Source: Arenimonas sp.
GTDB lineage: Bacteria; Pseudomonadota; Gammaproteobacteria; Xanthomonadales; Xanthomonadaceae
DNA length: 35,314 nucleotides
Direction of reading: 5' to 3'
Assembly: GCF_019459675.1 (NCBI RefSeq)
Contig: NZ_JAIBFH010000078.1
Span: 1 to 35,314 of the forward strand
Shown piece after piece: positions 25,355 through 35,241 of this stretch. How positions within the stretch are numbered: the first letter of the stretch is position 1; every line of letters starts with the position of its first letter. The notes under the pieces were generated by a model. That model saw only the letters and a program-made list of their open reading frames with translations. It did no database searches and was not told the origin of the DNA. A program made the translations under genes and the position numbers.

Positions 25355-26286
25355 TAGTAAAGCATCACCACGTGCCGGGCCTGGGCGAAGAACAGCCAGC
25401 GCTCCACCATCGCGCCCAGCAGCGCCGAAACCGCCGCCACCGACAGCGCCGAAAGCGCGAAGCCCGGGTGCAGCAGCGTGAGCGCACACGCCGCCGCGGG
25501 CAAGCCGCCGAACAGCAGCAGCGCCAGCCGGCGCAGCTTCAGCGCATGTTTGCGCGCCAGCACATAGCCCATTTCGCGGGTGAGGTAATTGGCTTCGGTG
25601 TGCGGACGTTCGAACACGGTGGCCACGCGGTCGGCGGGCAGCCCCAGCGCCGAAGCGCGCGTCACCGGCAGCTCGCCGCGATCGATGTCGCGCCAGTAGC
25701 GGCGCTTGAGCACCATCATGGCGATCGCCAGCATCAGCGCGGCCAGCACCAGAAGTTCATGCGGGGCCTGGTCGGCGGCCAGCAGGGCCAGGGCGCCCAA
25801 TCCGCCGGTCAGCAGCGCAAAGCCCAGATAGGCGGGCAGCACCAGCGCATGGCTCCAGGCCGGGATCGGCTTGAGCGAGGCGTAGATCATCGCCGTACAC
25901 GCTACGGTAGCCATGGAAAGCGCGGCCAGCAGCACCAGCAGCACAGGCACCAGCAGCTTGGAAAACGCCATGCCCGAGACCAGCAGGACCACCAGCGCGA
26001 CCAACGGCAGGTAGGTGGCCAGCGCCAGCACGCCCTCGCGCGACAGCCAGCTGGTGCGCCACTGGCTGAAGGCGCGCCAGGCGCGCAGCGGCTTGCCCAG
26101 GTGCAGGGTGGAGCTGAGCAGGCCCAGGCTTACCAGCACGAAGCCGGCGGCCAAGCCCACCAGGTGCAAGGTGTAAGCCGAAAGACCGCCCGGCGAACCC
26201 AACAGGGACAGCGACAGCCAGAACCACAGGCCGTAGCCCAGCCCCGAGGCGGTGGTGAACAAGATGACGGAAAAGGCCGGATGCAT
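25351..26286 (-). CDS. DmsC/SoeC-like membrane anchor subunit
   Basis: '[26 protein letters not shown]...[26 protein letters not shown]...[15 protein letters not shown]'. Confidence 0.9.
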   Translation of the reverse strand: MHPAFSVILFTTASGLGYGLWFWLSLSLLGSPGGLSAYTLHLVGLAAGFVLVSLGLLSSTLHLGKPLRAWRAFSQWRTSWLSREGVLALATYLPLVALVVLLVSGMAFSKLLVPVLLVLLAALSMATVACTAMIYASLKPIPAWSHALVLPAYLGFALLTGGLGALALLAADQAPHELLVLAALMLAIAMMVLKRRYWRDIDRGELPVTRASALGLPADRVATVFERPHTEANYLTREMGYVLARKHALKLRRLALLLFGGLPAAACALTLLHPGFALSALSVAAVSALLGAMVERWLFFAQARHVVMLYY

Positions 26287-26287
26287 G

Positions 26288-27043
26288 TCAGCGGCTCAGC
26301 GCGCGGTCCAGCCAGCGCAGCAGCGGGTTGAGGTCGGCGGTATCGAGTTTTTCAATCGGTGCCGCGGGCGCGGGCGCGGGTGCCTGCTCGCCGCCGCGGC
26401 GCGGGCGCATCGGCAGGTAGCTGTTCACCGGTGCATAGCCCAATTCGGGCATCAGCGCCACGCCGCCGCGTTCGGCCACCAGCCTGGAAACAGCGGACTC
26501 GGGATCGCCCAGGTCGCCAAAGTGGCGCGCCCGGGTCGGGCAGGCCTGCACGCAGGCCGGCTGGCGCGACACTTCCGGGATGGTTTCGTTGTAGATGCGG
26601 TCCACGCACAGCGTGCATTTCTTCATCACGCCTTCCACGGCGCTGTACTCGCGCGCGCCGTAGGGGCAGGCCCAGCTGCACAGCTTGCAGCCGATGCACT
26701 TGTCCTCGTCCACCAGCACGATGCCGTCCTCGGCGCGCTTGTAGCTGGCGCCGGTGGGGCAGACGGTGACGCACGCGGGCGTTTCGCAGTGCAGGCAGCT
26801 GCGCGGGAAATGCAGCGTGCTGGCCGCCTGTTCGGCGGTGGCCGCCACTTCGTAGCTGTGCACGCGGTTGAACCACACGCCGTAAGGGTCGGTGCCGTAG
26901 GGGTTTTCGTCGGTCAGCGGCCCGGTGATGCCGCCGGCGTTCCATTCCTTGCACGACACCGCGCAGGCATGGCAGCCCACGCAGGTGTCCAGGTCGATGA
27001 CGAGACCCAGCTTCTTCTTCGACGGCGGCGGCAGGGCGGTCAT
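26288..27043 (-). CDS. 4Fe-4S ferredoxin subunit (DmsB/SoeB-like)
   Basis: 'VIDLDTCVGCHACAVSCKEWNAGG', 'CLHCETPACVTVCPTGA', 'CIGCKLCSWACPYGAREYS', 'CVQACPTRARHFGDLGDPES'. Confidence 0.95.
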   Translation of the reverse strand: MTALPPPSKKKLGLVIDLDTCVGCHACAVSCKEWNAGGITGPLTDENPYGTDPYGVWFNRVHSYEVAATAEQAASTLHFPRSCLHCETPACVTVCPTGASYKRAEDGIVLVDEDKCIGCKLCSWACPYGAREYSAVEGVMKKCTLCVDRIYNETIPEVSRQPACVQACPTRARHFGDLGDPESAVSRLVAERGGVALMPELGYAPVNSYLPMRPRRGGEQAPAPAPAAPIEKLDTADLNPLLRWLDRALSR

Positions 27044-28821
27044 CAGAACGGGAAGAATATCGGTATCAGGTACACCGCCAGCCCCCAGAACAGCAGGTTG
27101 AGCGGGATGCCCATCTTCATGAAGTCCACGAACCGGTAGTTGCCGGCGTTGTACACCATGGTGTTGGTCTGGTAGCCCACCGGCGTCGCGAACGCGGTGG
27201 ATGCCGCGAACATCACCGCCACCAGGAAGGGCGTCGGGCTGACGTCCATCGACACCGCGGTGGTGAAGGCGATCGGCGTGATCAGCACGGCGGCGGCGTT
27301 GTTGCTCATCATCTCGGTCAGCAGCGCCGTGATGAGGTAAATGGCCGCCAGCACGGCCAGCGGCCCGAACCCGCCCACCATGTCCACGCCGAAATCGGCG
27401 ACCAACTGCGCCAAGCCGGACTTCTGCATCGCGATGCCCAGCGGCAGCACGCCGGCCAGCAGCACGATCACGCGCCAGTCGATGGCCTGGTAGGCCTGGT
27501 CGTTGCCGATGCAGCGCGTGGCCACCAGGGCAATGCCGCCCAGGATGGCCGAGGCCACGATCGGCAGGATGCCCATCGCCGCCACCGCCACCGAAGCCAC
27601 CATGATGCCCACCGCCAGCAGGGCTTTGCGCCGCGGCTGCTTGGCTTCACCGCGTTCGTTGAGCACCACCAGGTTGGCATTGGCCTTGATCACGTCCAGG
27701 TCCGACCGGGGCGAAAGCATCAACAGCACGTCGCCGACATTCAGCGGAACGTCCTTGATCTTGTCGCGCAGCACTTCGCCACGGCGGTGCAGGGCCAGCA
27801 CGGTGGCGTTGTAATGCCACTGGAAGTCGAGCTGGGCGAGCGTCTGCCCGACCATGCGTGCGCCCGGCGCCACCATCACCTCGGCCAGCACCTGGGCGGC
27901 GTCGCCGTCTTCGCCGGTGAACTGGCTGTCCTTGAGCTTGAATTCGGAGTCCAGCTCCAGGCGCGTGGTCTCCTTCAATGCCTCGAGCTTGGTCCAGTCG
28001 CCGCGCACCAGCAGCACGTCGCCCTCGCGCAGCAGTTCGGCACGCGGGGACCAGTGCTTTTCTTCGCCGCGCAGCAGCTCCAACACGTATACGGAGTGTT
28101 TCTCCGCCAGCTGCGCCTGCGCCACCGACTTGCCGATCAGCGGGGACTTCTCCATCACGCGCAGCTCGGTGATGTACTTGCCCAGCTCGTAGGTTTCGCT
28201 GAGCGCCGAAGGCGGATGGTGCGGCAGCAGCCAGCGCCGGAAAACCAGTATGTAGAGGAAGCCCACGCCCATCACGATCAGGCCCAACGGCGCGAAGTCG
28301 AAGATGCCGAAGCCGGGATGGCCCAGGTCCTTGGCCATGGAGTTGACCAGCAGGTTGGTGGACGTGCCGATCAGCGTGCACACGCCGCCCATCTGCGCCG
28401 CGTACGACAGCGGGATCAGCAGCTGCGAAGGCGACATGCGGTTGGCGGCCGTGGCCGCCAGCACCATCGGCAGGAACACCGCCACGGCCGCGGTGTTGTT
28501 GACGAAGGCCGAAATTGGCCCGATCACGGCCATCAGCACCACCAGGAACAGCCAAGGCCGCTTGATGCGCCCAAACATCCGGCCGATCGGCAGCAGGGCG
28601 CCGGTATGCGCCAGGCCGGCGCTGAGCACGAACATCGCCGCCACCGTGATCGTGGCTTCACTGCTGAAGCCCGACAGCGCTTCGGCCGGCGACACCAGGC
28701 CCAGCACCAGCAGGCTGGCCAGCACCAGCATGGCCACCACGTCCACCGGCAGTTTCTCGGTCATGAACAGCGCCACGGCGCCGGCCAGGACCGCAAGGGT
28801 AAGCAGGGCCTGCAGTTCCAT
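27043..28821 (-). CDS. SLC13-family permease with internal RCK_C domains
   Basis: 'MELQALLTLAVLAGAVALFMTEKLPVDVVAMLVLASLLVLGLVSPAEALSGFSSEATITVAAMFVLSAGL', 'GTSTNLLVNS', 'GYQTNTMVY'. Confidence 0.93.
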   Translation of the reverse strand: MELQALLTLAVLAGAVALFMTEKLPVDVVAMLVLASLLVLGLVSPAEALSGFSSEATITVAAMFVLSAGLAHTGALLPIGRMFGRIKRPWLFLVVLMAVIGPISAFVNNTAAVAVFLPMVLAATAANRMSPSQLLIPLSYAAQMGGVCTLIGTSTNLLVNSMAKDLGHPGFGIFDFAPLGLIVMGVGFLYILVFRRWLLPHHPPSALSETYELGKYITELRVMEKSPLIGKSVAQAQLAEKHSVYVLELLRGEEKHWSPRAELLREGDVLLVRGDWTKLEALKETTRLELDSEFKLKDSQFTGEDGDAAQVLAEVMVAPGARMVGQTLAQLDFQWHYNATVLALHRRGEVLRDKIKDVPLNVGDVLLMLSPRSDLDVIKANANLVVLNERGEAKQPRRKALLAVGIMVASVAVAAMGILPIVASAILGGIALVATRCIGNDQAYQAIDWRVIVLLAGVLPLGIAMQKSGLAQLVADFGVDMVGGFGPLAVLAAIYLITALLTEMMSNNAAAVLITPIAFTTAVSMDVSPTPFLVAVMFAASTAFATPVGYQTNTMVYNAGNYRFVDFMKMGIPLNLLFWGLAVYLIPIFFPF

Positions 28822-28823
28822 CG

Positions 28824-31709
28824 TCAACTTTTCCTGAAGCTGGCGCCGTAGCGCAGCGGGGTAGTGGGGGGTGTGCCGGCATCCACCGCTGCAAACTGCG
28901 GCAGGCTGTCTTCGCCCGCTTCGGCGCGGGTGATGGCCACGCGCAGGTCGAACCAGGCGGCCTGGCCGGTCACCGGGTCGGCGTTGGCATAGCCCTCGCG
29001 CGGCAGAATGTCGGAGATCAAATGATTCAGCAGGAAACCCTTGCGGCTTTCGGGGGCGTCCTTGTGCAGTTTCCAGGCGCCGCGGCGCTTGCCGATGGCG
29101 TTCCAGGTCCACACCGTGTCGGGCTGCACGTTGCCGGCCAGGCGGCACTGCACCGTGATCCGGCCCTGGTGCGAATCCACGTGCACCCAGTCGTCGTCGG
29201 CCAGGCCGTGGCGCGCCGCGGTGTCGGGATGCAGGTACAGGAAGTTGCGCGCCGTGATCTGCCGCAGCCAGGCGTTCTGCGAACCCCAGGCGTGGTACAT
29301 GAACGGCGGGCGCTGGGTGACGGCGCTGAGCGGATAGCGATGGGTTTCCACCTGCGCGCCCTCGAACGGTTCGTACCAGATCGGCAGCGGGTCGAAGTAG
29401 CGCGCCACGCGCTCGCGCTCGGCCGCCGGCGGCTGCACCGGGCCATGCCCCTGGGCGGCCAGGCGGAACTTCTGCAGCGTTTCCGAATACAGCTCCAGCA
29501 CCACCGGCTCGGCACGCGCGATGAAGCCCATGCCCTGCGACCACTGCAGGTAGTCGCGGTTGGCCATCTTGAAGTAGCGCCCCGCGGCGGGCACATCCAT
29601 GTGCCAGAAGCCGCCGTTCTCGCGGTAGCGGTCGAGCTGTTGCGGGTTCGGGCTGCCCTTGCCGTGCTGCGTTCCGTCGCCGCGCCAGCCGGCCAGCAGG
29701 CCCACGCCCGGCGCGCGTTCGTGGTTGACGATGTAGTCGGCGTAGTCGGCGTAGCGCGGCGTGCCGTCTTCCTTCAGCAGCGCCGGCAGGCCGATGCGCG
29801 CGCCCAGGTCCAGCAGCACCGACTGGAAGCCGCGCACGTCGCGGCCCTCGCGCTGCACGGCCGCCGCTCCTGCGCGTCCTGCGCCTGCGGCATGGGTGCG
29901 TCCCTGCACGGCAGCGTCCAGCACCGGGTGGCGGATGGCGTCGGCGGCGCGGTCGGCGTCGGAGATCGGCCGGTCCAGCAGCGAAATGGCGTCGAAGCGT
30001 TCAAGGTACGTGGTGTCGGGCAGCACCAGGTCGGCGTAGGCCACCATCTCGCTCGAATACGCGTCCGAGTAGATGATTTTCGGGATGCGGTATTCGCCGT
30101 CCTCGCCTTTGTCGGTCAGCCAGCGCATGGTCTCGCCGGTGTTCATGGCCGAGTTCCAGCTCATGTTCGCCATGAACAGGAACAGCACGTCCACCGTCTG
30201 CGGGTCGCCGGCCCAGGCGTTGCGGATCACCGTGTGCAGCATGCCGTGCACGGCCAGCGGGTAGCGCCAGGAGTAGGCGTGGTCCAGGCGGCGCGGCTCG
30301 CCCGCGGCATCCACCAGCAGGTCCTCGGGGCCGTGGATGAAGCCCAGCGGCGGCGCGTCCAGCGCGCCGTTGGCCAGGCGGGTCTTGCCGGGCCGGTTGG
30401 CGGGCGGGATCGGGCGCGGGAACGGCGGCTGGTAGCGGAAGCTGCCCGGCGTATCCACCGCGCCCAGCAGCAGCTGCAGCAGGTGCAGCGCGCGGCAGGT
30501 GTGGAAGCCGTTGCTGTGCGCGCTGATGCCGCGCATGGCGTGGAAGGCCACCGGCCGGCCCACCATCTTTTCGTGCACGCGGCCGTGCGTGTCGGTCCAG
30601 GGCTGGTCGATCACCACCGGTTGGTCGAACGCGGCCGCGGCCAGCTCGCGGGCGATGCGGCGGATGGTGTCGGCCGGCACGCCGCAGCGATCGGCCACGG
30701 CGTCGGGCGCGTACTGCGGGTCGAGGTAGCGCTGCGCCAGCAGCTGGAACACCGGCACGGCGCGGCCACCGTCGGGCAATACGAATTCGCCGACGATGAC
30801 CGGCGACACGCCGGTACCTTCCGCCAGCCCGACCGCGCCGGCGCGGTCCCAGCACAGCGCGCGGCCGTCTGCGTCGCGGGCGAACAGTCCGTCGTCGGCG
30901 CCGCCGGGGTTTTGCCGCACCAGCCAGTGCGCATTGGTGAAGCGCACCAGGTAGTCCAGGTCCACCTTGTCGGCGGCCAGCAGTTCATGGATCAGCGCGA
31001 ACGCGAACAGGCCGTCGGTGCCGGGCCGGATGCCGATCCATTCGTCGGCGATGGCGCCGTAGCCGCTGCGCACCGGATTCACCGCCACCACTTTGGCGCC
31101 GCGGCCCTTGAGCTGGCCCAGGCCGAGCTTGATCGGGTTGGAGTCGTGGTCTTCGGCCACGCCCCACAGCATCAGGTATTTTGCATGCTCCCAGTCGGGC
31201 TCGCCGAACTCCCAGAAGCTGCCGCCCAGGGTGTACAGCCCGCCGGCGGCCATGTTCACCGAACAGAAGCCGCCGTGGGCGGCGTAGTTGATGGTGCCGT
31301 ACTGCTGGGCCCACCAGCCGGTGAGCGCCTGGGACTGGTCGCGGCCCGTGAAGAACGCCAGGCGGTTGGGGTCGCGTTCGCGGGTGTCGCCCAGCCACTT
31401 GGCCGCCAGGGCCAGGGCCTCGTCCCATTCGATCTCGCGGAACTTGCCTTCGCCGCGTTCGCCCACCCGCAGCAGCGGCTTGTCCAGCCGGGCCGGCGAG
31501 TAGTGCTGCATGATGCCGGCCGAACCCTTCGCGCACAGCACGCCGCGGTTCACCGGGTGCGCGGGGTTGCCTTCGATGTAGCGGATGCGGCCCTGGCTGA
31601 GGTGCACGTTGATGCCGCAGCGGCAGGCGCACATGTAGCACGTGGTCTGCTTGACCTCGTCGCCCACCGGCTGCTGCAATTTCAGTTCGGGTTCCCGCAT
31701 GCCCGGCAT
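28824..31709 (-). CDS. Molybdopterin oxidoreductase catalytic subunit (SoeA-like, DMSO reductase superfamily)
   Basis: 'TTCYMCACRCGINVHLSQGRIRYIEGNPAHPVNRGVLCAKGSAGI'; no Tat signal visible; C-term 'LHPDTAARHGLADDDWVHVDSHQGRITVQCRL'. Confidence 0.9.
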   Translation of the reverse strand: MPGMREPELKLQQPVGDEVKQTTCYMCACRCGINVHLSQGRIRYIEGNPAHPVNRGVLCAKGSAGIMQHYSPARLDKPLLRVGERGEGKFREIEWDEALALAAKWLGDTRERDPNRLAFFTGRDQSQALTGWWAQQYGTINYAAHGGFCSVNMAAGGLYTLGGSFWEFGEPDWEHAKYLMLWGVAEDHDSNPIKLGLGQLKGRGAKVVAVNPVRSGYGAIADEWIGIRPGTDGLFAFALIHELLAADKVDLDYLVRFTNAHWLVRQNPGGADDGLFARDADGRALCWDRAGAVGLAEGTGVSPVIVGEFVLPDGGRAVPVFQLLAQRYLDPQYAPDAVADRCGVPADTIRRIARELAAAAFDQPVVIDQPWTDTHGRVHEKMVGRPVAFHAMRGISAHSNGFHTCRALHLLQLLLGAVDTPGSFRYQPPFPRPIPPANRPGKTRLANGALDAPPLGFIHGPEDLLVDAAGEPRRLDHAYSWRYPLAVHGMLHTVIRNAWAGDPQTVDVLFLFMANMSWNSAMNTGETMRWLTDKGEDGEYRIPKIIYSDAYSSEMVAYADLVLPDTTYLERFDAISLLDRPISDADRAADAIRHPVLDAAVQGRTHAAGAGRAGAAAVQREGRDVRGFQSVLLDLGARIGLPALLKEDGTPRYADYADYIVNHERAPGVGLLAGWRGDGTQHGKGSPNPQQLDRYRENGGFWHMDVPAAGRYFKMANRDYLQWSQGMGFIARAEPVVLELYSETLQKFRLAAQGHGPVQPPAAERERVARYFDPLPIWYEPFEGAQVETHRYPLSAVTQRPPFMYHAWGSQNAWLRQITARNFLYLHPDTAARHGLADDDWVHVDSHQGRITVQCRLAGNVQPDTVWTWNAIGKRRGAWKLHKDAPESRKGFLLNHLISDILPREGYANADPVTGQAAWFDLRVAITRAEAGEDSLPQFAAVDAGTPPTTPLRYGASFRKS

Positions 31710-31743
31710 TGTGCCGGGCGCGGGCGCTTACCGCGAGCGTTGC

Positions 31744-32328
31744 CTAGTTCGGGACCTTGATCTCGATGCTCGGGTCGTTGAACTGGCTGTAGCGGATCTG
31801 GTACCTGAACTTGCCCTTTTCCACGCCACCCGTGGTTTCTACCTGGATGGGCAGCCCGGTTTTCTTTGAAACATAGGTCAGCGTTTCCATCGCCTTGCCG
31901 TCCACGGTGGTCAGGAAGTAGTAGACGAGGGACGGCTCGCCCGCCACCAGCGCATTTTCCAGCTGCTTGACGTTGATGCCTGCCTGCAGCTCCTCGATGG
32001 CTTTGGGGTGGCGGTACTGGCTGGGGTCAACCTCTGGCGGCAGCGGCACGGCGAAGGTGTGGCCCTCGATGGTCATGTGCATGGTGCGGCCGATGATGAC
32101 CTGGCGACCGGGGGCGTTGGAGAGCGTTACCGAGTAGCGGTCGGGAAAGACGAACTCCAACTTGCTCACTTCGGTGTTGGTGTCGAGGTTGGTGATGGTG
32201 GCCCTGAAGGTCTTGACCTTCATGAACTTCAGGAAGGCCTCCTTCAGGTCGGCGCGGGCGTCGGCCTGGGCGGTGCCGGTGGCCAGCAGGGATGCCAGCA
32301 GGAGGGCGAGGGTGGCGGTGTGTTTCAT
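31744..32328 (-). CDS. Secreted DUF2092-like protein
   Basis: Signal peptide MKHTATLALLLASLLATGTAQA; outer-membrane lipoprotein-sorting-like fold is only a guess. Confidence 0.7.
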   Translation of the reverse strand: MKHTATLALLLASLLATGTAQADARADLKEAFLKFMKVKTFRATITNLDTNTEVSKLEFVFPDRYSVTLSNAPGRQVIIGRTMHMTIEGHTFAVPLPPEVDPSQYRHPKAIEELQAGINVKQLENALVAGEPSLVYYFLTTVDGKAMETLTYVSKKTGLPIQVETTGGVEKGKFRYQIRYSQFNDPSIEIKVPN

Positions 32329-32406
32329 CGGGTATCCCAGGCGCTTGGAGGGAAGGAGCGCCAATGCCATGCTAAACGTTACCCTGGTACCCATCCGGAC
32401 AACTCC

Positions 32407-33375
32407 ATGGACCGCTACGAGCGCATCCTCGCCCTGCACCGCAGCCTCAAGACCTCGCGCTACCCGGTGGCCATCAAGGGGCTGATGGAGGAACTGGCCT
32501 GTTCGCGGGCCACGCTTTACCGCGACATCGCCTTCCTGCGCGACGCGCTGGGCGCGCCCATCGAAAGTGAAGGCGAGGGCAGCATCCGCTACGACCAGAA
32601 GGAAGCCGAACGCTTCGAGCTTCCGGGCCTGTGGCTGAACTCCGACGAACTGCACGCGCTGCTGGCCGCGCACCAGTTGCTCGACCGCACCGGGCAGGGC
32701 GTGCTTTCCAGCGCACTGGCGCCGTTGAAGGGCCGCATCGAATCGCTGCTGGCGCAGCAGGCGGGCGGCAAGCGCTGGCCGGTGGAGCGCGTGCGGGTGA
32801 TCGCCAGCGGCGTTCGCCGCCGCGACGAGCTGGCGTTCCGCATCGTCGCCGGCGCGGTGCTCGAGCGCCGCCAGCTGGAGTTCGACTACCTGGCGCGGTC
32901 CACCAACGAGCGCACCCACCGCAAGGTGTCGCCGCAGCGGCTGACCCACTACAAGGACAACTGGTACCTGGACGCCTGGGACCACGAGCGCGAAGGGCTG
33001 CGCAGCTTCTCGGTGGACCGGGTGCAGCACGCGAAGCTGCTTGACGGCACCGCGCGCGACCTGCCCGACGCCGAGCTCAACCAGCACCTGGCGTCGAGCT
33101 ACGGCATCTTCTCCGGTTCGCCCAAGGGCATCGCCACCCTCCTGTTTTCGCCCAAGGCGGCGCGCTGGGTGGCCGACGAGCACTGGCACTCCAAGCAGGA
33201 GGGCCGCTTCCTGCCCGATGGCCGCTACGAGCTCAAGCTGCCCTACAGCCACGCCAAGGAACTGCTGATGGACGTGCTGCGCTACGGCGCCGATGCCGAA
33301 GTGACCGAGCCCGAATCGCTGCGCCAGCAGGCGCGCACGCTGCTGCAGCTGGCGCTGTCGAACTATGAGCGTTGA
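32407..33375 (+). CDS. WYL-domain transcriptional regulator
   Basis: N-terminal HTH 'MDRYERILALHRSLKTSRYPVAIKGLMEELACSRATLYRDIAFLRDALGAPIE' and WYL 'HYKDNWYLDAWDHEREGLRSFSVDRV'. Confidence 0.93.
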   Translation: MDRYERILALHRSLKTSRYPVAIKGLMEELACSRATLYRDIAFLRDALGAPIESEGEGSIRYDQKEAERFELPGLWLNSDELHALLAAHQLLDRTGQGVLSSALAPLKGRIESLLAQQAGGKRWPVERVRVIASGVRRRDELAFRIVAGAVLERRQLEFDYLARSTNERTHRKVSPQRLTHYKDNWYLDAWDHEREGLRSFSVDRVQHAKLLDGTARDLPDAELNQHLASSYGIFSGSPKGIATLLFSPKAARWVADEHWHSKQEGRFLPDGRYELKLPYSHAKELLMDVLRYGADAEVTEPESLRQQARTLLQLALSNYER

Positions 33376-34327
33376 GGACTCCGGCACCGCGCGCCGCAAC
33401 GGCAAGCGCGTGGCCCTGGTGCTGGGGGCCGGCGGCGCGCGTGGCCTGGCCCATGTGGGCGTGGTGCAGGCGATCGAGGCGCGCGGCTACGAAATCGCCG
33501 GCATTGCCGGCGCCTCGATGGGCGCACTGGTGGGCGGCATCTACGCCGCCGGCCGGCTGGAGGAGTACAGCGAGTGGGCGCGCGGGCTTGAGCGCAGCGA
33601 CGTGCTCAAGCTGCTCGATTTCGGCTTCGGGTTTCCCGGCCTGATCCGCGGCGACCGGGTGATCGGCGCGCTGCGCGAACTGGTGGGCGACCACCTGATC
33701 GAAGAACTGGCCATTCCCTACATCGCCGTCGCCACCGACCTGGCCAGCCAGCGCGAGGTCTGGCTGACGCGCGGCAAGCTGTTCGACGCCATTCGCGCGT
33801 CCATCGCCATCCCGATGATCTTCACGCCGCAGATGCTCGACGGCCGCGAACTGGTGGACGGCGGCCTGCTGGCGCCGATGCCCATCGCAGCCACGCGCCA
33901 GATGCGGGTGGACCGCGTGATCGCCGTGGACGTGAACGGGCCGGTGAGCTGGATCAACGCCGCCCTGGAGCCCCGCGCCCAGGAAATAACCGCCGGCCAC
34001 GCCGAAGGCGAACTCGTGGAGCGGCCCGCCGACGCCGGCCCGGCCTCGCTGCGCGAGCGCATGGCCAGCCTCTGGGACGAATGGGCGGGATCGGACGACG
34101 GCGGCGCCAAGCCGGCAAAGACCCGCGGCATGATGGACCTGATGTCGCGCTCCCTGGACACCATGCAGGCGCACATGTCGCGCGTGCAGCTGGCCCAGGA
34201 CCCGCCCGACCTGCTGATCCAGATATCGCGCGAAGCCGCCACTTTCTACGAATTCTGGCGCGGCGAAGAGCTCATGGAAAAGGGCCGCGAGGCCGCTGAA
34301 AAAGCCCTCGACGCGGCCCGCCTGTAG
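33365..34327 (+). CDS. Patatin-like phospholipase (RssA family)
   Basis: 'VALVLGAGGARGLAHVGVVQAIEARGYEIAGIAGASMGALVGGIYAAG' and 'ELVDGGLLAPMPI'. Confidence 0.95.
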   Translation: MSVEDSGTARRNGKRVALVLGAGGARGLAHVGVVQAIEARGYEIAGIAGASMGALVGGIYAAGRLEEYSEWARGLERSDVLKLLDFGFGFPGLIRGDRVIGALRELVGDHLIEELAIPYIAVATDLASQREVWLTRGKLFDAIRASIAIPMIFTPQMLDGRELVDGGLLAPMPIAATRQMRVDRVIAVDVNGPVSWINAALEPRAQEITAGHAEGELVERPADAGPASLRERMASLWDEWAGSDDGGAKPAKTRGMMDLMSRSLDTMQAHMSRVQLAQDPPDLLIQISREAATFYEFWRGEELMEKGREAAEKALDAARL

Positions 34328-34330
34328 CCT

Positions 34331-34906
34331 TTACTGGAAGCCCGGCTGGCCCACCTGGTCGGCGAACTGGGGCACGCGCAGGAACTGCGACGTGTCGTAG
34401 CCATAGGCGCTGAACTTCGCCCGGAGGCCTTCGTACTGCGCCGCGTCCATGGCCTGGTTGCGCGCGAACACCCAGCCCATCTTGCGCTTCGGGTGGCCGA
34501 TCAGCGCCCAGGAATAGTCCGGCGCCACTTCCAGCACCAGCAGGTCGGCCTTCACCAGCCCGAGGAAGAAAGCGATTTCCCACTGGGCGTTGTTGGTGCC
34601 CGGCACCACGGTGGCGACGCCCTTCATCTGCTGCTCGGGCCTGTCGAAGGACTTGCGGTAGGCGTAGACGTTGGCGATCTTGCCATCGTCGCGCAACGTG
34701 TAGATGTCGGCGGTGGCGACTTTTCCGTTCTCGGCGAAGTAGGGAATGTTGGCAATCACCCACCACCGGCCCATGAAGCGCTCCAGGTCGATGTTCGCGG
34801 TGCTGGTCAGGGGCGGCATGGCGGTTCCTCCGGTGCTGGCGCAGGCGGCCAGCAACAGCAGGCCGGGCAGGAGCAGGATCAGGGCGAGGCGGCGCATGGC
34901 GGGCAT
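34331..34906 (-). CDS. Lipocalin-family lipoprotein (Blc-like)
   Basis: 'LLLAAC' lipobox; 'IDLERFMGRWWVIANIPYFAENG', 'YSWALIGHPKRKMGWVFARN'. Confidence 0.93.
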   Translation of the reverse strand: MPAMRRLALILLLPGLLLLAACASTGGTAMPPLTSTANIDLERFMGRWWVIANIPYFAENGKVATADIYTLRDDGKIANVYAYRKSFDRPEQQMKGVATVVPGTNNAQWEIAFFLGLVKADLLVLEVAPDYSWALIGHPKRKMGWVFARNQAMDAAQYEGLRAKFSAYGYDTSQFLRVPQFADQVGQPGFQ

Positions 34907-35023
34907 CCGTTCGATGGAAGGCCAGCCTGCGCCCGCGGGGCTGAAGGGGGCGTCAATGCGGTCTCGGTCCGTGAGACGGGGCTGGGCGAGGCTGTTCACA
35001 AGCCAGCCCACCCAGGAGTTCGA

Positions 35024-35241
35024 CATGCCGCACCTGCGCCCCGATGCCGCCACCCCCGCCCCGTACCTGGCCCGGACGCTTTGGCAGTGGCTGGCCCTGG
35101 GATTGATGGCCGTCGTGGCGCTGCCCGCGGCGCGCGGCCCGGCCTACCTGCTGGGCAACCTGCCGTTCTGGCTGCTGATCGTACCCAGCCTGGCCCTGGT
35201 CATCCTTTACCGGCATGCCCTGGCGGCGGCCTGGCGCCCCG
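35024..35241 (+). CDS. Small membrane protein; 3' end unreliable because of contig-end artefact
   Basis: MPHLRPDAATPAPYLARTLWQWLALGLMAVVALPAARGPAYLLGNLPFWLLIVPSLALVILYRHALAAAWRPVKKRD, then a poly-C run. Confidence 0.4.

Noticed and set aside
25372-26331. Gln/His/Arg-rich plus-strand ORF opposite the DmsC-like gene
   Set aside because: Shadow ORF; the minus strand encodes a coherent multi-TM protein.
29022-31760. 912-aa plus-strand ORF opposite the molybdoenzyme
   Set aside because: Typical antisense shadow ORF; the opposite strand has a clear conserved enzyme.
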